In this document: in pieces, positions 1-10,249 of the stretch | Layout of the letters: every line of letters starts with the position of its first letter | Position numbering within the stretch: position 1 is the stretch's first letter | Translations under genes and position numbers: made by a program | NCBI GenBank assembly: GCA_030035585.1 | Contig: CM057462.1 | Coordinates: 94,571,234 to 94,635,233, forward strand | Source: Dugong dugon | Lineage: Eukaryota; Chordata; Mammalia; Sirenia; Dugongidae | Direction: 5' to 3' | Length of the DNA stretch: 64,000 bases | The notes under the pieces: generated by a model | The model's input: the letters and a program-made list of their open reading frames with translations, nothing else | Told to the model about the DNA's origin: nothing | Databases searched by the model: none

Positions 1-495
1 AGTTCCAAATCCTTAACACGGACTACAAAGTCTTTCAGTCTCATCTCATATCACATCCCCTCAGGCCCCAGAGATCCAGCCACACAGCCTTCACTTCTCA
101 CTGTGCTTCTTCCCACCAAGGACTTCTGCCCATGCTGTTTCCTCTGTTGAAAATGCTCTTTCCTCTTCCTCCCCACCCTGCACCCCCAGTTAATTCCTCT
201 TCACCCTTTAGGTCTCAGGTCAATTATTCTTGCTCAAAGAAGACCTCCTAGACCCTTCAGTCTAGGTAAATCTTTGAAGCTTTCTGTGTAGCACTGTTGA
301 CTCTTGCTATATTACACTAATTGGTGGTATTATTTGATTTATTTTCTATCTCCCTTATTCAAATGTAAGGTCTATGAAGCAGAGGCTATGACTAGCTGTT
401 TTTTTTTTTTTCAATTTGTATCCTCAGCACTATCACAGTGTCTCTTCCATAGTAAATAATTTATATTTAAATATTTGTTAGAATGTATGAAAAGG
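1..495 (+). mobile_element. L2 LINE 3' end (ancient)
   Basis: The sequence follows the 3' end of the mammalian L2 LINE: a diverged pyrimidine-rich stretch with words such as ggactacaaagtctttcag, then a block near 360-380 resembling 'gaatgtaagctccatgaggcag', then a tail near 425-490 resembling 'cagtgcctggcacatagtaaataaatatttgtt'. It is non-coding fossil DNA. The left edge lies outside the window. The assignment rests on remembered consensus, not on an alignment. Confidence 0.7.
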
Positions 496-1116
496 GTTAG
501 AATATTGTTTTCCCATATTCCCATTCTCCATCTTTATGACCATTACCTAACATTTCTGGAACAACTGTTTTGCTCAGGACACAGTGCTTTTTGAAAAGAC
601 TTTGCAACTTTCAGCGCATCTGTTGCCAGGGCCCAACTCTAGAGCAGCTCATAGAGTTAGGATTAGAAAAGGCAAAGCACGAGATTGTTGGGCAGGTAAT
701 AAAGGAGTGCAGCAGTCCCAGAATGGCCAGGTCACTGACAACCTGACAGGCTGCCTCTATTTCTTCTCATTACCACCTTCCGTTTCACTTCAAGTAGGAG
801 AAAAGGCTAGTCCGTAGTGCAGACTGCCTGCTGACCTGAGTGCTGCAGAGATCACTGATTAAAGGGGGAGATGAAACTCCGGTTCTCAGTTTTGTCTTCC
901 TGAACCTAATGTCAGCTGTACTTCAAGCTGAGATACCACACACCTGCTGGGTAACAGTTTGCTACCTTCTACTGTAAAAATGATGGCATTTCTCCTGTAA
1001 GTGAGAGAGATGATCAGCTCATTAGGAGTCTAGAGGAAGAAAAAAAAATTTTTTTTTCAATTAGATGTGTGCCTTTCACCCTCTGACCTGTGGAATGGTT
1101 AAGAACAAAAGCACAA

Positions 1117-1153
<37 letters not shown>

Positions 1154-1985
1154 GAACAGTTTTAAACTGGGGTCTTCTGTTTCCAAAATATTTATCACTG
1201 TTGGCAGACCCAATTTCATGAAATTGAAATGGCAGGTGCCATGCTGACTTTTCAAGGTGCCTCTGACCTAAACATCTGAAGACCTTCATCTACTTCATCT
1301 TGGACTCCTCTGCTCCGTTTTCAAAACTAGAACTTAGAGAGGTAGAGTATACTTTCTCTACTAGACCACATTGTTAAAAAACAGGATTTCTCACCAAAAA
1401 AAAAGGTAGAGAAAAACAAAGCTTTCCTTGACTGGGGTACACTTGTTTGTTTTTTAAGAGCTTTTGGTACCCATCCTAGAGAAAAGAAAAGATTCAGTAT
1501 GCAATTATCTTTCTAAGGGAAGAAATGAAATGTTCTAAGATGAAAATTTACATTGAATCTTTGTTCATCACATCTGCCCTACATTACTAGGGAAAAAGAA
1601 TTTTTTTTTGAGCTGCTCTTATGATTTGAATTTAGAAGTGTTAAAATATTAGACACTGTCTAGGGTTGAGAGTTTTGGGGTCAAATTGTGGAATTTATAA
1701 TGTACACATTTCTCACCCTGGTTTCTAGGATACCAGCCAATTAAATTCATAGAAGCCAGTGCTTTCCATCAAAGTAAAGAACGTTTGCATTTCTAGATTG
1801 CCAATACAAGTTTTTAAGAATGATAAGCTTTGTATATAGCATAGAATTCACCCTGGACCTGCTAGACCATGTCTGTGTTGTTCTTGACTGAATTCCCATT
1901 ATATAGACAGTGCCTAGGTTGTAGTAATCCCTCAATAAAATGTTTGAATGGACCGAGTAACTAAATGATTCTTTTAACATCATTT
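496..1985. other. Unassigned stretch, no gene seen
   Basis: No exon-like ORF, splice-bounded block or repeat family was recognised here apart from the GT microsatellite at 1119-1153. The short ORFs are not supported by any domain. Short A and T runs occur near 1040 and 1595. Confidence 0.5.
1119..1153 (+). repeat. (GT)n microsatellite
   Basis: About 17 uninterrupted GT units, likely polymorphic. The short ORFs that run through it, with poly-Cys-Val or poly-His-Thr translations, are artefacts of the repeat. Confidence 0.95.
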
Positions 1986-1987
1986 TT

Positions 1988-2352
1988 TTATTGGGAGTCT
2001 CAGAAAAACAGAACCAATAGGATGTGTGCGTGTGTGCCTGTGCATGTGTGTGCTTGTGTGTGTGCGTGTGTGTGTGTGCACGCAGACTGGAAATTTAGGT
2101 GAGATTTCTATGTTACAATTTTGAGGCAGAATTCCTCTTCTCTAGGAAACTTCAGTTTTTGCTCTTAAGGTTTTCAACTGATTGGATGAGGCCTACCCAC
2201 ATTATCAAGGATAATCTCTTTATTTAAAGTCAACTGATTTTAAATGTTAATCATATCTAAAGATCTTTACAGCAACATCCAGACTAGTGTTTAACCAAAT
2301 AATAGGCACCATAGCCTAGCCAAATTGACACATGAAATTAACTGTCACAATT
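1988..2352 (-). mobile_element. MLT2-like ERVL LTR with GT expansion
   Basis: Read on the minus strand it starts with a sequence like 'tgtgacagttaatttcatg', passes a block equivalent to 'tgggtaggcctcatccaatcag', and ends with the complement of 'aaacagaaccaatagg'. These are hallmarks of MLT2-type (ERVL) LTRs. The TA-rich section near the LTR end is replaced by a degenerate GT/GC microsatellite at about 2022-2083. The family name is from memory. Confidence 0.6.
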
Positions 2353-2759
2353 ATCATCATCAGTAATATTCTCTTGAGCACATAAATTTGTAGGGGATTC
2401 AGGAAGGTCCTTGTTTTTTCCAGCCCTGCTTAGCTATAGACACCGATGACCACTAGCCTGCAGATCAGTATTTCATTCAATCCTTGAACTTGTGTTAGAA
2501 GACTTTGCCACATGTTACGCCTCCACCAGTGGGCAGATTCTGGAATAAAATCTGTTACTCTAAACCTAGCATTTGCTATGCATGGACAGGACCTCTAAAA
2601 TGAGATACTTCTGTGCCTGGACCTGCCAGTCTCATCCTTGTGGCTGAGAGTATGTCCCTCTTTTACTGGGCTGCAGGGATTTTGCTTCCACAGTAGTCAA
2701 CCAATAGACAACCACAGATAACCTGACTGAAAGTTTCACCTCTGCTTAGTGCCCCCTAC
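2353..2759. other. Unassigned stretch
   Basis: Sequence between the LTR and the 3' end of RTE copy A. No repeat or gene was recognised. Confidence 0.4.
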
Positions 2760-4690
2760 TGTTGTTAGGTGCCATTGAGTTGGTTAAGACTCATAGCGAC
2801 CCGATGTACAACAGAATGAAACACTACCCGGTCCTGCACCAGCCTCACAATTGTTGTTATTCTTGAGCCCATTGTTGCAGCCACTGTGTCAGTCCATCTT
2901 GTTGAGGGTCTTCCTCTTTTCACTGACCTTGTACTTCTCCAGGGACTGATCCTTCCTGACAACACGTCCAAAGTATGCAAGACGTTGTCTCGCCATCCTT
3001 GCTTATGAGAAGCATTCTGGTGGTACTTCTTCCAGGACAGACCTGTTTTTTCTTCTGGCAGTCCATGGTATATTCAATATTCTTCTCCAACACCACAACT
3101 CCAAGGCGTCGATTCTTCTTCGGTCTTCCTTATTCATTGTCCAGCTTTCCCATGCATATGATGCGATTGAAAATATCATGGCTTGGGTCAGGCGCACCTT
3201 GTAGCAGATTTGCCCAGTGCAATGCGTCTTTTGATTTCCTGACTGCTGCTTCCATGGGTGTTGATTGTGGATCCAAGTAAAATGAAGTCCTTGACAACTT
3301 CAATCTTTTCTCCGTTTATCATGATGTTGCTTATTGGTCCAGTTGTGAGGATTTTTGTTTTCTTTATGTTGAGGTGTAATCCATACTGAAGGCTGTGGTC
3401 TTTAATCTTCATCAGTAAGTGCTTCGAGTCCTCTTCACTTTCAGCAAGCAAGTTTGTGTCATCTGCATAACACAGGTTGTTAATTACTCTTCCTTCAATC
3501 CTGATGCCCCGTTCTTCTTCATATAGCCCAGCTTCTTGGATTATTTGCTCAGCATACAGATTGAGGAAATATGGTGAAAAGATACAACCCTGACACACAA
3601 CTTTCCTGATTTTAAACCATGCAGTATCCCCTTGTTCTGTCTGAACCACTGCCTCTTGATCTATGTACAGGTTCCTCATGAGCACAATTATATGTTCTGG
3701 AATTCCCATTCTTTGCAATGTTATCCATAATTTGTTATAATCCACATGGTTGAATACCTTTGCATAGTCAATAAAACACAGGTAAACATCTTTCTGATAT
3801 TCTGTGCGTTCAGCCAGGATCCATCTGACATCAGCAATGATATCCTGGTTCCACATCCTCTTCTGAATCCAGCCTGAAATTCTGGCAGTTCCCTGTCGAT
3901 ATACTGCTGCAACAACTTTTGAATGATCTTTAGCAAAATTTTTTTTGGGTGTTATATTAATGATAATGTTCGATAATTTCCACATTCAGTTGAATCACTT
4001 TTCTTGGGAATAGGCATGAATATGGATCTCTTCCAGTCAGTTGGCCAGGTAGCTGTCTTCTGAATTTCTTGGCATAGTTGAGTACTTCCAGCATTGCATC
4101 TGTTTGTTAGAACACCTCAACTGATATTCCATCAATTCCTGAAGACTTGTTTTTTGCCAATTCCTGGAGACTTGTTTTTGACTTCATTGCAGCTTGGACT
4201 TCTTCCTTCAGTATCATTGGTTCCTAGTCATATGCTACCTCCTGAAATGGTTGAATGTCAACCAATTCCTTTTTGTATAGTGACTCTGTGTATTCCTTCC
4301 ATCTTCTTTCAATGCTTCCTGAGTTATTTAATATTTTCCCCACAGAATCCTTCAATATTGCAATTCAAGGCTTGAATTTTTTCTTCAGTTCTTTTAGCTT
4401 GAGAAATGCAGAGCATGTTCTTCCCTTTTTGTTTTCCATCACCAGGTCTTTGCACATGTCATCATAATACTTTACGTTGTCTTCTCAAGTTGCCCTCTGA
4501 AATCTTCTTTTCAGCTCTTTTACTTCATCATTTCTTCCTTTTGCTTTAGCTACTTGATGTTCAAGAGCACGTTTCAGAGTCTCTTCTGACATCCATTTTG
4601 GTCTTTTCTTTGTTTTCTGTCTTTTTAACGACCTCTTGCTTTCTTCATGTATGATGTCCTTGGTGTCATTCCACAACTTGTCTGGTCTTT
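2760..4690 (-). mobile_element. RTE/BovB-clade LINE copy A, 3' part
   Basis: A LINE on the minus strand. Its 3' end is the (GTT)-type terminus at 2760, reading gttgttaggtgccattgag on the plus strand. The longest open segment, 3188-3985 (265 codons), is an RTE-clade reverse transcriptase: a palm motif FIDYAK at residues 71-76, the catalytic box CYADDT with YADD at residues 173-176, and a following LKIKKTKI-like block. Shorter pieces toward 4721 match the linker between endonuclease and RT. Stops and frameshifts break the frame, so no functional protein is expected. At about 4690 the element flips strand. Clade assignment is secure; the exact family (an RTE1-type of elephants) is inferred. Confidence 0.85.
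3188..3985 (-). pseudogene. RTE reverse transcriptase fragment, copy A
   Basis: Open segment of 265 codons inside RTE copy A and the longest RT fragment of this family in the window. Both palm aspartate motifs are present: FIDYAK at residues 71-76 and YADD at 173-176, mapping to about 3458-3469. The first 15 or so residues and the last few are out of register with other copies, so frameshifts lie at both ends. There is no intact start, no upstream endonuclease in frame and no C-terminus. It is a dead remnant of an enzyme that primes cDNA synthesis at a nicked target. Confidence 0.75.
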
Positions 4691-5066
4691 TTACCAACTT
4701 CTGCAGTTTGAAATTGATCAAGCATGCAATCAGGATGCATTGATAATTACTGGAAGCTGGAATGCAAAATTTGGAAACAAAGAAGAAGGATCAGTAGTTG
4801 GAAAATATATCCTTGGTGATAGAAACAATGCCAGAGATCGCATAATAGGATTTTGCAACACCAATAACTTCTTCATTGCAAATACCTTTTTTTACCAACA
4901 TAAATGGTGACTATACATGTGGACCTTGCCAGATGGAATACACAGGAATCAAGTCGACTGTATCTGTGGGAAGAGATGCTAGAAAAGCTCAATATCATCA
5001 GTGAGAACAAGGCCAGGGTCAGACTTCAGAACAGGCCATCAATTGCCCATATGCAAGTTCAAGTTG
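4690..5066 (+). mobile_element. RTE copy A, inverted 5' segment
   Basis: Starting at a tttt microhomology near 4688-4692, the plus strand reads the sense strand of the RTE endonuclease region: an ORF at 4647-4910 contains TGSWNAKFGN, equivalent to the TGDWN endonuclease motif of copy B. Copy A up to this point is antisense. Compared with copy B, the inverted block corresponds to about 16283-16660 there, while the minus-strand part stops near the equivalent of 16172. About 110 bp is therefore missing at the junction. This is the classic 5'-inversion structure. Confidence 0.8.
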
Positions 5067-5880
5067 AATATACTCCTAAGTAATAGGCCATAAATAGTAT
5101 CCTTTTAGGCAGAGAGAACATTTAGCCGCTATACACTAATAAGTGTTAGCAACTGATGTCAATTCTGATTGGTTAGGAGTTTATACTGACTGTTAAATAT
5201 TTCAAATATCTGCTCTTCCCTCTGGGTCGTGTGAGGGGGATTCCTGTCCTCTCTTGGGGCCTGCTCTGTAGCTAATCCCACGATGCCAGTCGCCCTGGTT
5301 GTAGACTCCACTTGTTCTCAACTAGTCCCAAAACTAAGGGTGCATGGGTACTTGAGATATGCAGAGGAACAAGACAACCTCGGTAAGATAGGCTTTGATT
5401 ATAAACAACAGATAATACCTGATTCTAGGTAATTTACACAGGACATCAGCTAACTTACAGAAGTTGGGAAGAAGAGAAATCACTAAGACTCCTCATAAAG
5501 AGGTGGTACCTTGAAAGAAATGTTAGACCTATAATACAATAAAGAGAAACTGGGAATGCTATGTACCCAACAACCAAGTCAACCTAAAATGGCAGTCAGC
5601 AGAAACAGGTGATAATCACTAAAAGATGTCAATGTTCAAATTCTAACAGTCTGCTGGGGTAGGTGCTGATTAAAAGTGGAAGTGAAATCCTGCTCCTGAG
5701 TATTGCCTTCCAGGACACTATCAAGTTTTCCCTTGCATTTAAAACTAAGAACAGTACACATTTTTAAAAATTAAGGTCTCCTTGAATCTCTGAGATACAC
5801 ATGTACAGGTAGAGGAAGGAGTGTGTGTGATTTCTATAGATCAGGAAGATAGAGCGTGCAGGAAAGCATGCAAGTCCAGG
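5067..5880. other. Unassigned stretch
   Basis: No gene. A block at 5191-5648 begins tgtta and ends taaca, as ERV LTRs do, but its flanks (ctgac and gtctg) are not a convincing target duplication, so no LTR is claimed. Confidence 0.35.
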
Positions 5881-5884
5881 AGAC

Positions 5885-6280
5885 TGGACTTTGGATCCAG
5901 TTTCCGTCCTTTACTAGATCTCTTAGATATGTTACATAAACATCCAGAGTCCCAGTTTACTTATCTGTGAGGAAGTATAGTGATTGAATATATAGGCTTT
6001 GTTACAGACTTCCTGAGTTCAAATACCCATTCTGCCATGTCTTAGTGGTAAAGTCTTGGTGAAGTTTTTTTAACCTCTTAGTGCTCCAGTTCCTCCATTT
6101 GTGAAATGAGATAAATAATAACTCATAAAGCTATTACAAGAATCAATTAATTTTAATTTTTTTAATTATTAAAAATTTTAAAATATTTAATGCTACCAAA
6201 TGGAGATAATAACAATTATCTCTTACTAAGCCTTCTTGTAAGGATTCTACAAGGTAATAACCTAAAATGAAGTCATCTGG
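5885..6280 (+). mobile_element. MIR SINEs, two adjacent fragments
   Basis: Two diverged MIR copies in sense orientation. Near 5905-5985 there is a piece like 'cccagtttacttatctgtgagg'. Near 5990-6165 there is a second with 'gagttcaaatacccattctgcc', 'tccatttgtgaaatgagataa' and 'attacaagaatcaat'. An AT-rich tract follows. Old tRNA-derived SINEs, not transcribed as genes. Confidence 0.65.
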
Positions 6281-6288
6281 TACGTAAT

Positions 6289-6442
6289 AAAAAACCAAAC
6301 CAAACCCGTTGCCGTTGAGTCAATTCTGGCTCATAGTGACCCTATAGGACAGAGTAGAACTGCTCCATAGGGTTTCCAAGGAGTGGCTGGTAGATTTGAA
6401 CTGCAAACCTTTTGGTTAGCAGCTGAACTCTTAACCACTGAG
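6289..6442 (-). mobile_element. AfroSINE-type SINE
   Basis: Minus-strand copy. On the plus strand it starts with the tail (accaaaccaaacccgttgcc, gttgagtcaattctggctca), then gaccctataggacagagtag, and ends near the tRNA-derived head ggttagcagctgaactcttaaccactg. The head is slightly truncated. Confidence 0.85.
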
Positions 6443-6799
6443 ATATTCAATAATTGTTGACTCCTCACTATCCCAGTTGATACTGACTCCCAAGAGGTAA
6501 TCAAAATAAGGAAAATGCATCAGACCTATCCTATGTCCATTCTTCATTAGAACCTCTCCTGAACCAAACTTAATCACTGGCAGATAAAGGACTGTTTTTT
6601 TTTTTCTTAAATTCATGCACCACCATCTACAAATGCTGATTATGATCTTACTTGTGCAAAATTTATGTAAATAGGAAGACATTGTCTCTATTCTCAAGAA
6701 GCATATAACTTACTGGTAAACATGATCTTTGCCCCCCAAGTTTGTTAACACTAAAAGGTCAGATCCTCAAGGAATTGGTGATATTATTATGCTATGTGG
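6443..6799. other. Unassigned stretch
   Basis: Single-copy-looking sequence between two SINEs. Nothing recognised. Confidence 0.35.
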
Positions 6800-6985
6800 C
6801 ATAGACAGGTGCACTAGGCTACTGACCAAAAGGTTGGATATTCAAATGCACCCAGAAGTGCCTGGGAAGAAAGTACTGGTGATCTACTTCCAAAAGGTCA
6901 GAGCCATCAAAAACCCTATTGAGCACAGTTCTACTCTGACACACATGGAGTTGCCACTAGTTGGAGTCGACTCAATGACAGCCGA
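6800..6985 (+). mobile_element. AfroSINE variant (longer-body subfamily)
   Basis: Sense copy of a variant with a distinctive body: ccaaaaggttggatattcaa, then gtgcctgggaagaaagtactggt, ttctactctgacacacatgg and the tail ggagtcgactcaatgaca. The same body occurs at 34848-35055 and 36812-37018, so a separate subfamily is inferred. The 5' head is badly decayed. Confidence 0.75.
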
Positions 6986-7021
6986 TATTGTGCTATGTAC
7001 CAAGGGAAAAGGATAAAATAC

Positions 7022-7245
7022 GAGTAGTCACCCCTTATCAGTGGGGGTTCCAAGAACCCCTGTGGATGCCTAAAACCATGGATAGTACTGAACCCTATAT
7101 ATACTATGTTTTGTCCTATACATAATACCTATGATACAGTTTAATTTATAAATTAGGCACAGTAAGAGATTTGACAATAACTAATAATAAAATAGAAAAA
7201 TTATAACAACATACTGTAATAAAAGTTACATGAATGTGGTCAGTT
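7022..7245 (+). mobile_element. Tigger-like DNA transposon fragment
   Basis: Contains the block 'ggttccaagaacccctgtgg', 'cctatacataatacctatga', 'aaattaggcacagtaagaga' and 'tactgtaataaaagttacatg', which I recognise from a pogo/Tigger-derived mammalian repeat. Terminal inverted repeats are not both present, so this is a fragment. The subfamily is uncertain. Confidence 0.5.
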
Positions 7246-8720
7246 GACCGAGAAAGAGAAAACTCATGCCTGGTTTATAGATGGTTCTGCATGATATGCA
7301 GGCACTACTAGAAAGTGGACAGCAGCTTTCTAGGACCTCCCTGAAGGACAGTGGTGAAGGTAAATATTCCCAGTGAACAGAACTTAGAGTAGTGCCGCTG
7401 GTTGTTCATTTTGCTTGGAGGGAGAGATGGCCAGATGTGCACTTGTATACTGATTCATGGGCTGTGGCCAATGATTTGGCTAGATGGTCAGGGATTTGGG
7501 AGGAACACACTTGGAAAATTGGTGACAAGGAGATATGGGGAGGATGCCTATGGATAAATGTGAAGAAGTGAAGAAGTTTGTGTCTCATGTGAATGCTGAG
7601 CAAAGGGTGACCTTGGCAGAGGAGGATTTTAACAATCAAGTGGATAGGATGACATGTTCTGTGGAAACCAGTCATCCTTTTTCCCCAGCCACTCCTGTCA
7701 TTGCCCAATGGGCTCATGAACAAAGTGGTCGTGGTGGCAGGGATAGAGGTTATGCACGGGCTCAGCAACATGGACTTCCACTCACCAAGGCCGACTTGGC
7801 TACAGCCACTGCTGAGTGCCCAGTCTGCCAGCAACAGAGACCAACACTGAGTCCCCAATATGGCACCATTCCTGGGGGCAATCAGCCAGCAACCTCGTGG
7901 CAGGTTGATTATATTGAACCATTTCCATCATAGAAAAGGCAGCGTTTTTTTCTTACTGGGAGAGACACTTATTCTGGATATGGATTTGTCCTCCCTGCAT
8001 GCAATGCTTCTGCCATAACTACCATCCGTGGATTCACAGAATGCCTTATCCACCCCCATGGTATCCCACACAGCATTGCCTCAGATCAAGGAACTCATTT
8101 CACAGCAAATGAAGTACAGCAACGGGCCCATGCTGATGGAATTCACTGGTCTTACCATATTGTTCCCCATCATCCTGAAGCAGCTGACTTGATAGAGTGG
8201 AATGGCCTTCTAATGACACAATTACAGGACCAACTAGGTGGCAATACCTTGCAGGGCTGGAGCAATGTTCTCCAGGAGGCTGCATATATGCTCTAAACCA
8301 GTGTCCAGTATGTGGTGCTGTTTCTCCCATAGCCAGGATCCACAGGTCCAGGAATCAAAGGGTGGAAATGGGAGAGGCACTGCTCACTATTACCCCTAGT
8401 GACCCACTTGCAAAATTTTTGCTCCCTGTCCTCATGACCTTATGCTCTGTGTGTCTAGACCTCTTAGTTCCAAAGGGAGGAATGTTTCCACCAGGAGACA
8501 CAACACTGATTCCATTGAACTGGAATGCCACTCAGCCACTTCTGGTTCCTCATGCCTCTGGGTCGACAGGCAAAGAAGTGAGCTACCATATTGGCTGGTG
8601 TGATTGATCCTGATTACCAAGGAGAAATTGGATTTATGTTACATAATGAAGATTTGAGTCACCCCACCAGGCAAAGAACTACGACCAGCTGAGGTGCTGC
8701 TGAGGGTAAAGGAATTCGGA
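7246..8720 (+). pseudogene. pol: ERVL pol remnant: RNase H, integrase, dUTPase
   Basis: Fossil of an endogenous retrovirus of the ERVL type. Domains in order: RNase H (an FIDGS-like motif near 7274-7288 and a TDSWA motif near 7452, open to a TGA near 7570); integrase zinc finger (His, His and CPVC in the ORF at 7535-7933); integrase core in the same frame after one TAG at 7931-7933, with Asp near 7960, Asp in SDQGTHF, and a Glu about 35 residues later; then, after a frameshift near 8300, a dUTPase-like domain (PSDPLAKFLLPV, then PPGDTTLIPLNW). A dUTPase downstream of integrase is the known signature of ERVL. Stops and frameshifts make it non-functional. The 5' part of pol, gag and the 5' LTR are absent. 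The block continues to a matching 3' LTR at about 9223-9682. Confidence 0.8.
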
Positions 8721-8881
8721 ATGGGTGGTGAAAGAAGGCTGTTCTAAACACCAGCTGTGACCAATTGACCAGTTGTAGAAACGAGGACTGTAAATTGTTT
8801 TTATTATTTTTTCCTTGTTTTATTATGCATGTGTATACATAGATATGTATGTTTTTGTTTTCTTCCCTCCCTTACCCCATT
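8721..8881 (+). mobile_element. ERVL 3' internal region
   Basis: Sequence between the dUTPase remnant and an inserted SINE. No env-like ORF is visible, as expected for ERVL. The last 14 bases (8868-8881) form the left target duplication of the SINE. Confidence 0.5.
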
Positions 8882-9074
8882 CCAAACCAAACCCATTGCC
8901 ATTGAGTCAATACTGTCATAGCGACCCTATAGGACAGAGTAGAACTGTCCCATAGGGTTTCCAAGGCTGTAAATCTTTATGGGAGTAGACTGCCACAGCT
9001 TTCTCCTGTGGAACAGCTGGTGAGTTTGAACCATCAACTTTTGGTTAACAGTCAAGTGTACCACTAGGTCTCCT
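8882..9074 (-). mobile_element. AfroSINE-type SINE inside ERVL
   Basis: Minus-strand SINE: tail aaccaaacccattgccattg, body ggacagagtagaactgtccc, head ending with accactaggtctcc. It is flanked by a 14-bp imperfect target duplication, tcccttaccccatt (8868-8881) and tcccttatcctatt (9075-9088), two mismatches. It therefore entered the ERVL after that element was fixed. Confidence 0.88.
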
Positions 9075-9088
9075 TCCCTTATCCTATT

Positions 9089-9222
9089 ACTCATTATAAA
9101 ATACAAGATGTAAACGGGGCTAGTGCATTTTTGGTTGTATGCATTTTAGTTGTATCATGTTAGTCACAAGTAGGACTTTGTAATTCTCTTTATTTAAAGA
9201 TTATGTATGGCCTAAGGACAAG
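9089..9222 (+). mobile_element. ERVL 3' end before the LTR
   Basis: Short stretch joining the SINE-interrupted ERVL internal region to the LTR. Assigned to the ERVL by position; no motif is decisive. Confidence 0.4.
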
Positions 9223-9376
9223 TGTGCCAAGTCATGGCTAATGTTATGTCAACTTGTCTAGTTCATGAATCTCAATGGTTTGGCAGACATTATGTAATCA
9301 TCCTCCATTTGGTGATCTTATGTTAGAAGAGGAGTTTCCTTGGGGGTATGGCCTGCATATTCTGCCAAAGCTCTCA

Positions 9377-9400
9377 AGCTCTCTCTCTCTCTCTGTGTCT
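9377..9400 (+). repeat. CT-rich microsatellite in LTR
   Basis: agctctctctctctctctgt run within the ERVL LTR. Confidence 0.85.
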
Positions 9401-9601
9401 CTCATTCCTGCTTCCATCTCATCATCCTCTGACCTCCAGTTCTTGGGACATGAGCCAGCAGTCTGCTGTCTGACTTAGAGATGTTGGGTTCATCAGCCCC
9501 TGCAACCACGTGAGTCAGGAGAAGCCTCCGGCCTGTTGCCTGAACCACGATTTGGGACTCGCCAGCCTCTACAATTGTATGAGCCATTTCCTTGAAATAA
9601 A

Positions 9602-9635
<34 letters not shown>

Positions 9636-9640
9636 CATAT
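9602..9640 (+). repeat. (TC)n(TA)n microsatellite
   Basis: A TC run followed by a TA run directly downstream of the LTR poly(A) signal. The same position is TA-rich in other LTRs of this type. Confidence 0.9.
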
Positions 9641-9709
9641 GCTTCACTGGTTTTACTCATCTAGAGAATCCAGCCTAAGATAAGGAGTGTCAGATATATC
9701 TGGCATATG

Positions 9710-9945
9710 ATTTTTAAAGGATGCATCCAATGTAGTGAATTTTGGAATCAGATTGCTAAATTTCTAATCCCGGCTCTGTCACTTATTAGCTGTGTGACCT
9801 TTGTCAAATTAGTTAAGCTCTTTGGAGTCCTTATATATAAAATGGGGATAAAAGTAATGCCTGCCTCCAAGGACTGTGGTTAGGATTAAAAGAGTTGAAA
9901 TTGGTAATGCATTTGGAATAGTGCCTGGCATACATTGTTTCATTT
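9710..9945 (+). mobile_element. MIR SINE
   Basis: Clear sense MIR: ctaatcccggctctgtcact, tagctgtgtgacctttgtca, aaaatggggataaaagtaat, ggattaaaagagttgaaatt and atagtgcctggcatacat follow the consensus order. Confidence 0.85.
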
Positions 9946-10240
9946 TAGCTGATGTCACATTGGTCCCCTACTCATGGCAACCTCATACACAATGGGATTG
10001 GACCATTGTGATCCATACAGTTTTTGTTGGCTTATTTTTGGAAGTAGGTCACCAGGACTTTCTTCCTCATCCATCTTAGTCTGGAAGCTCCACTGAAATC
10101 TTCTCAGCGTCATAGCAACACACAAGCCTCTGCTGACAGACAGATGGTGGCTGCTCATGAGGCGCATTGGCTGGAACTGAATTGGGGTCTCCTACATGCA
10201 AGGCCAGAATTCTACCACTGAACCACCAATGTTCCCTATG
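9946..10240 (-). mobile_element. tRNA-Gly-like SINE (second SINE family)
   Basis: On the minus strand the head reads ggaacattggtggttcagtg, then gtagaattctggccttgcatg, as in a tRNA-Gly-like promoter with an A box (tggttcagtgg) and a B-box-like region. A body follows with cagcagaggcttgtgtgttg and ctgaaat/agcttccagactaag. The same body occurs at 26314-26662. This copy lacks the RTE-like tail. Confidence 0.75.
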
Positions 10241-10249
10241 AAGCCTTAT

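Larger units (their letters stand above)
9223..9682 (+). mobile_element. ERVL 3' LTR (MLT2-like)
   Basis: It begins near tgtgccaagtcatggctaat, has a polyadenylation signal in ccttgaaataaatctctctc at about 9590-9610, and ends with ttttactcatctagagaatccagcctaagata. The same family appears in opposite orientation at 28523-29162. Internal CT-rich (9377-9400) and TC/TA (9602-9640) microsatellites are present. Start chosen as the first TG preceding homology to the 28.5-kb copy. No exact target duplication was found. Confidence 0.7.

Noticed and set aside
829..905. Resemblance of 829-905 to 5650-5720
   Set aside because: Similar words in the same order, but too diverged and gapped to call a shared repeat by eye.
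5191..5648. Possible solo LTR with tgtta..taaca ends
   Set aside because: The flanking five bases do not match and no second copy was found in the window.
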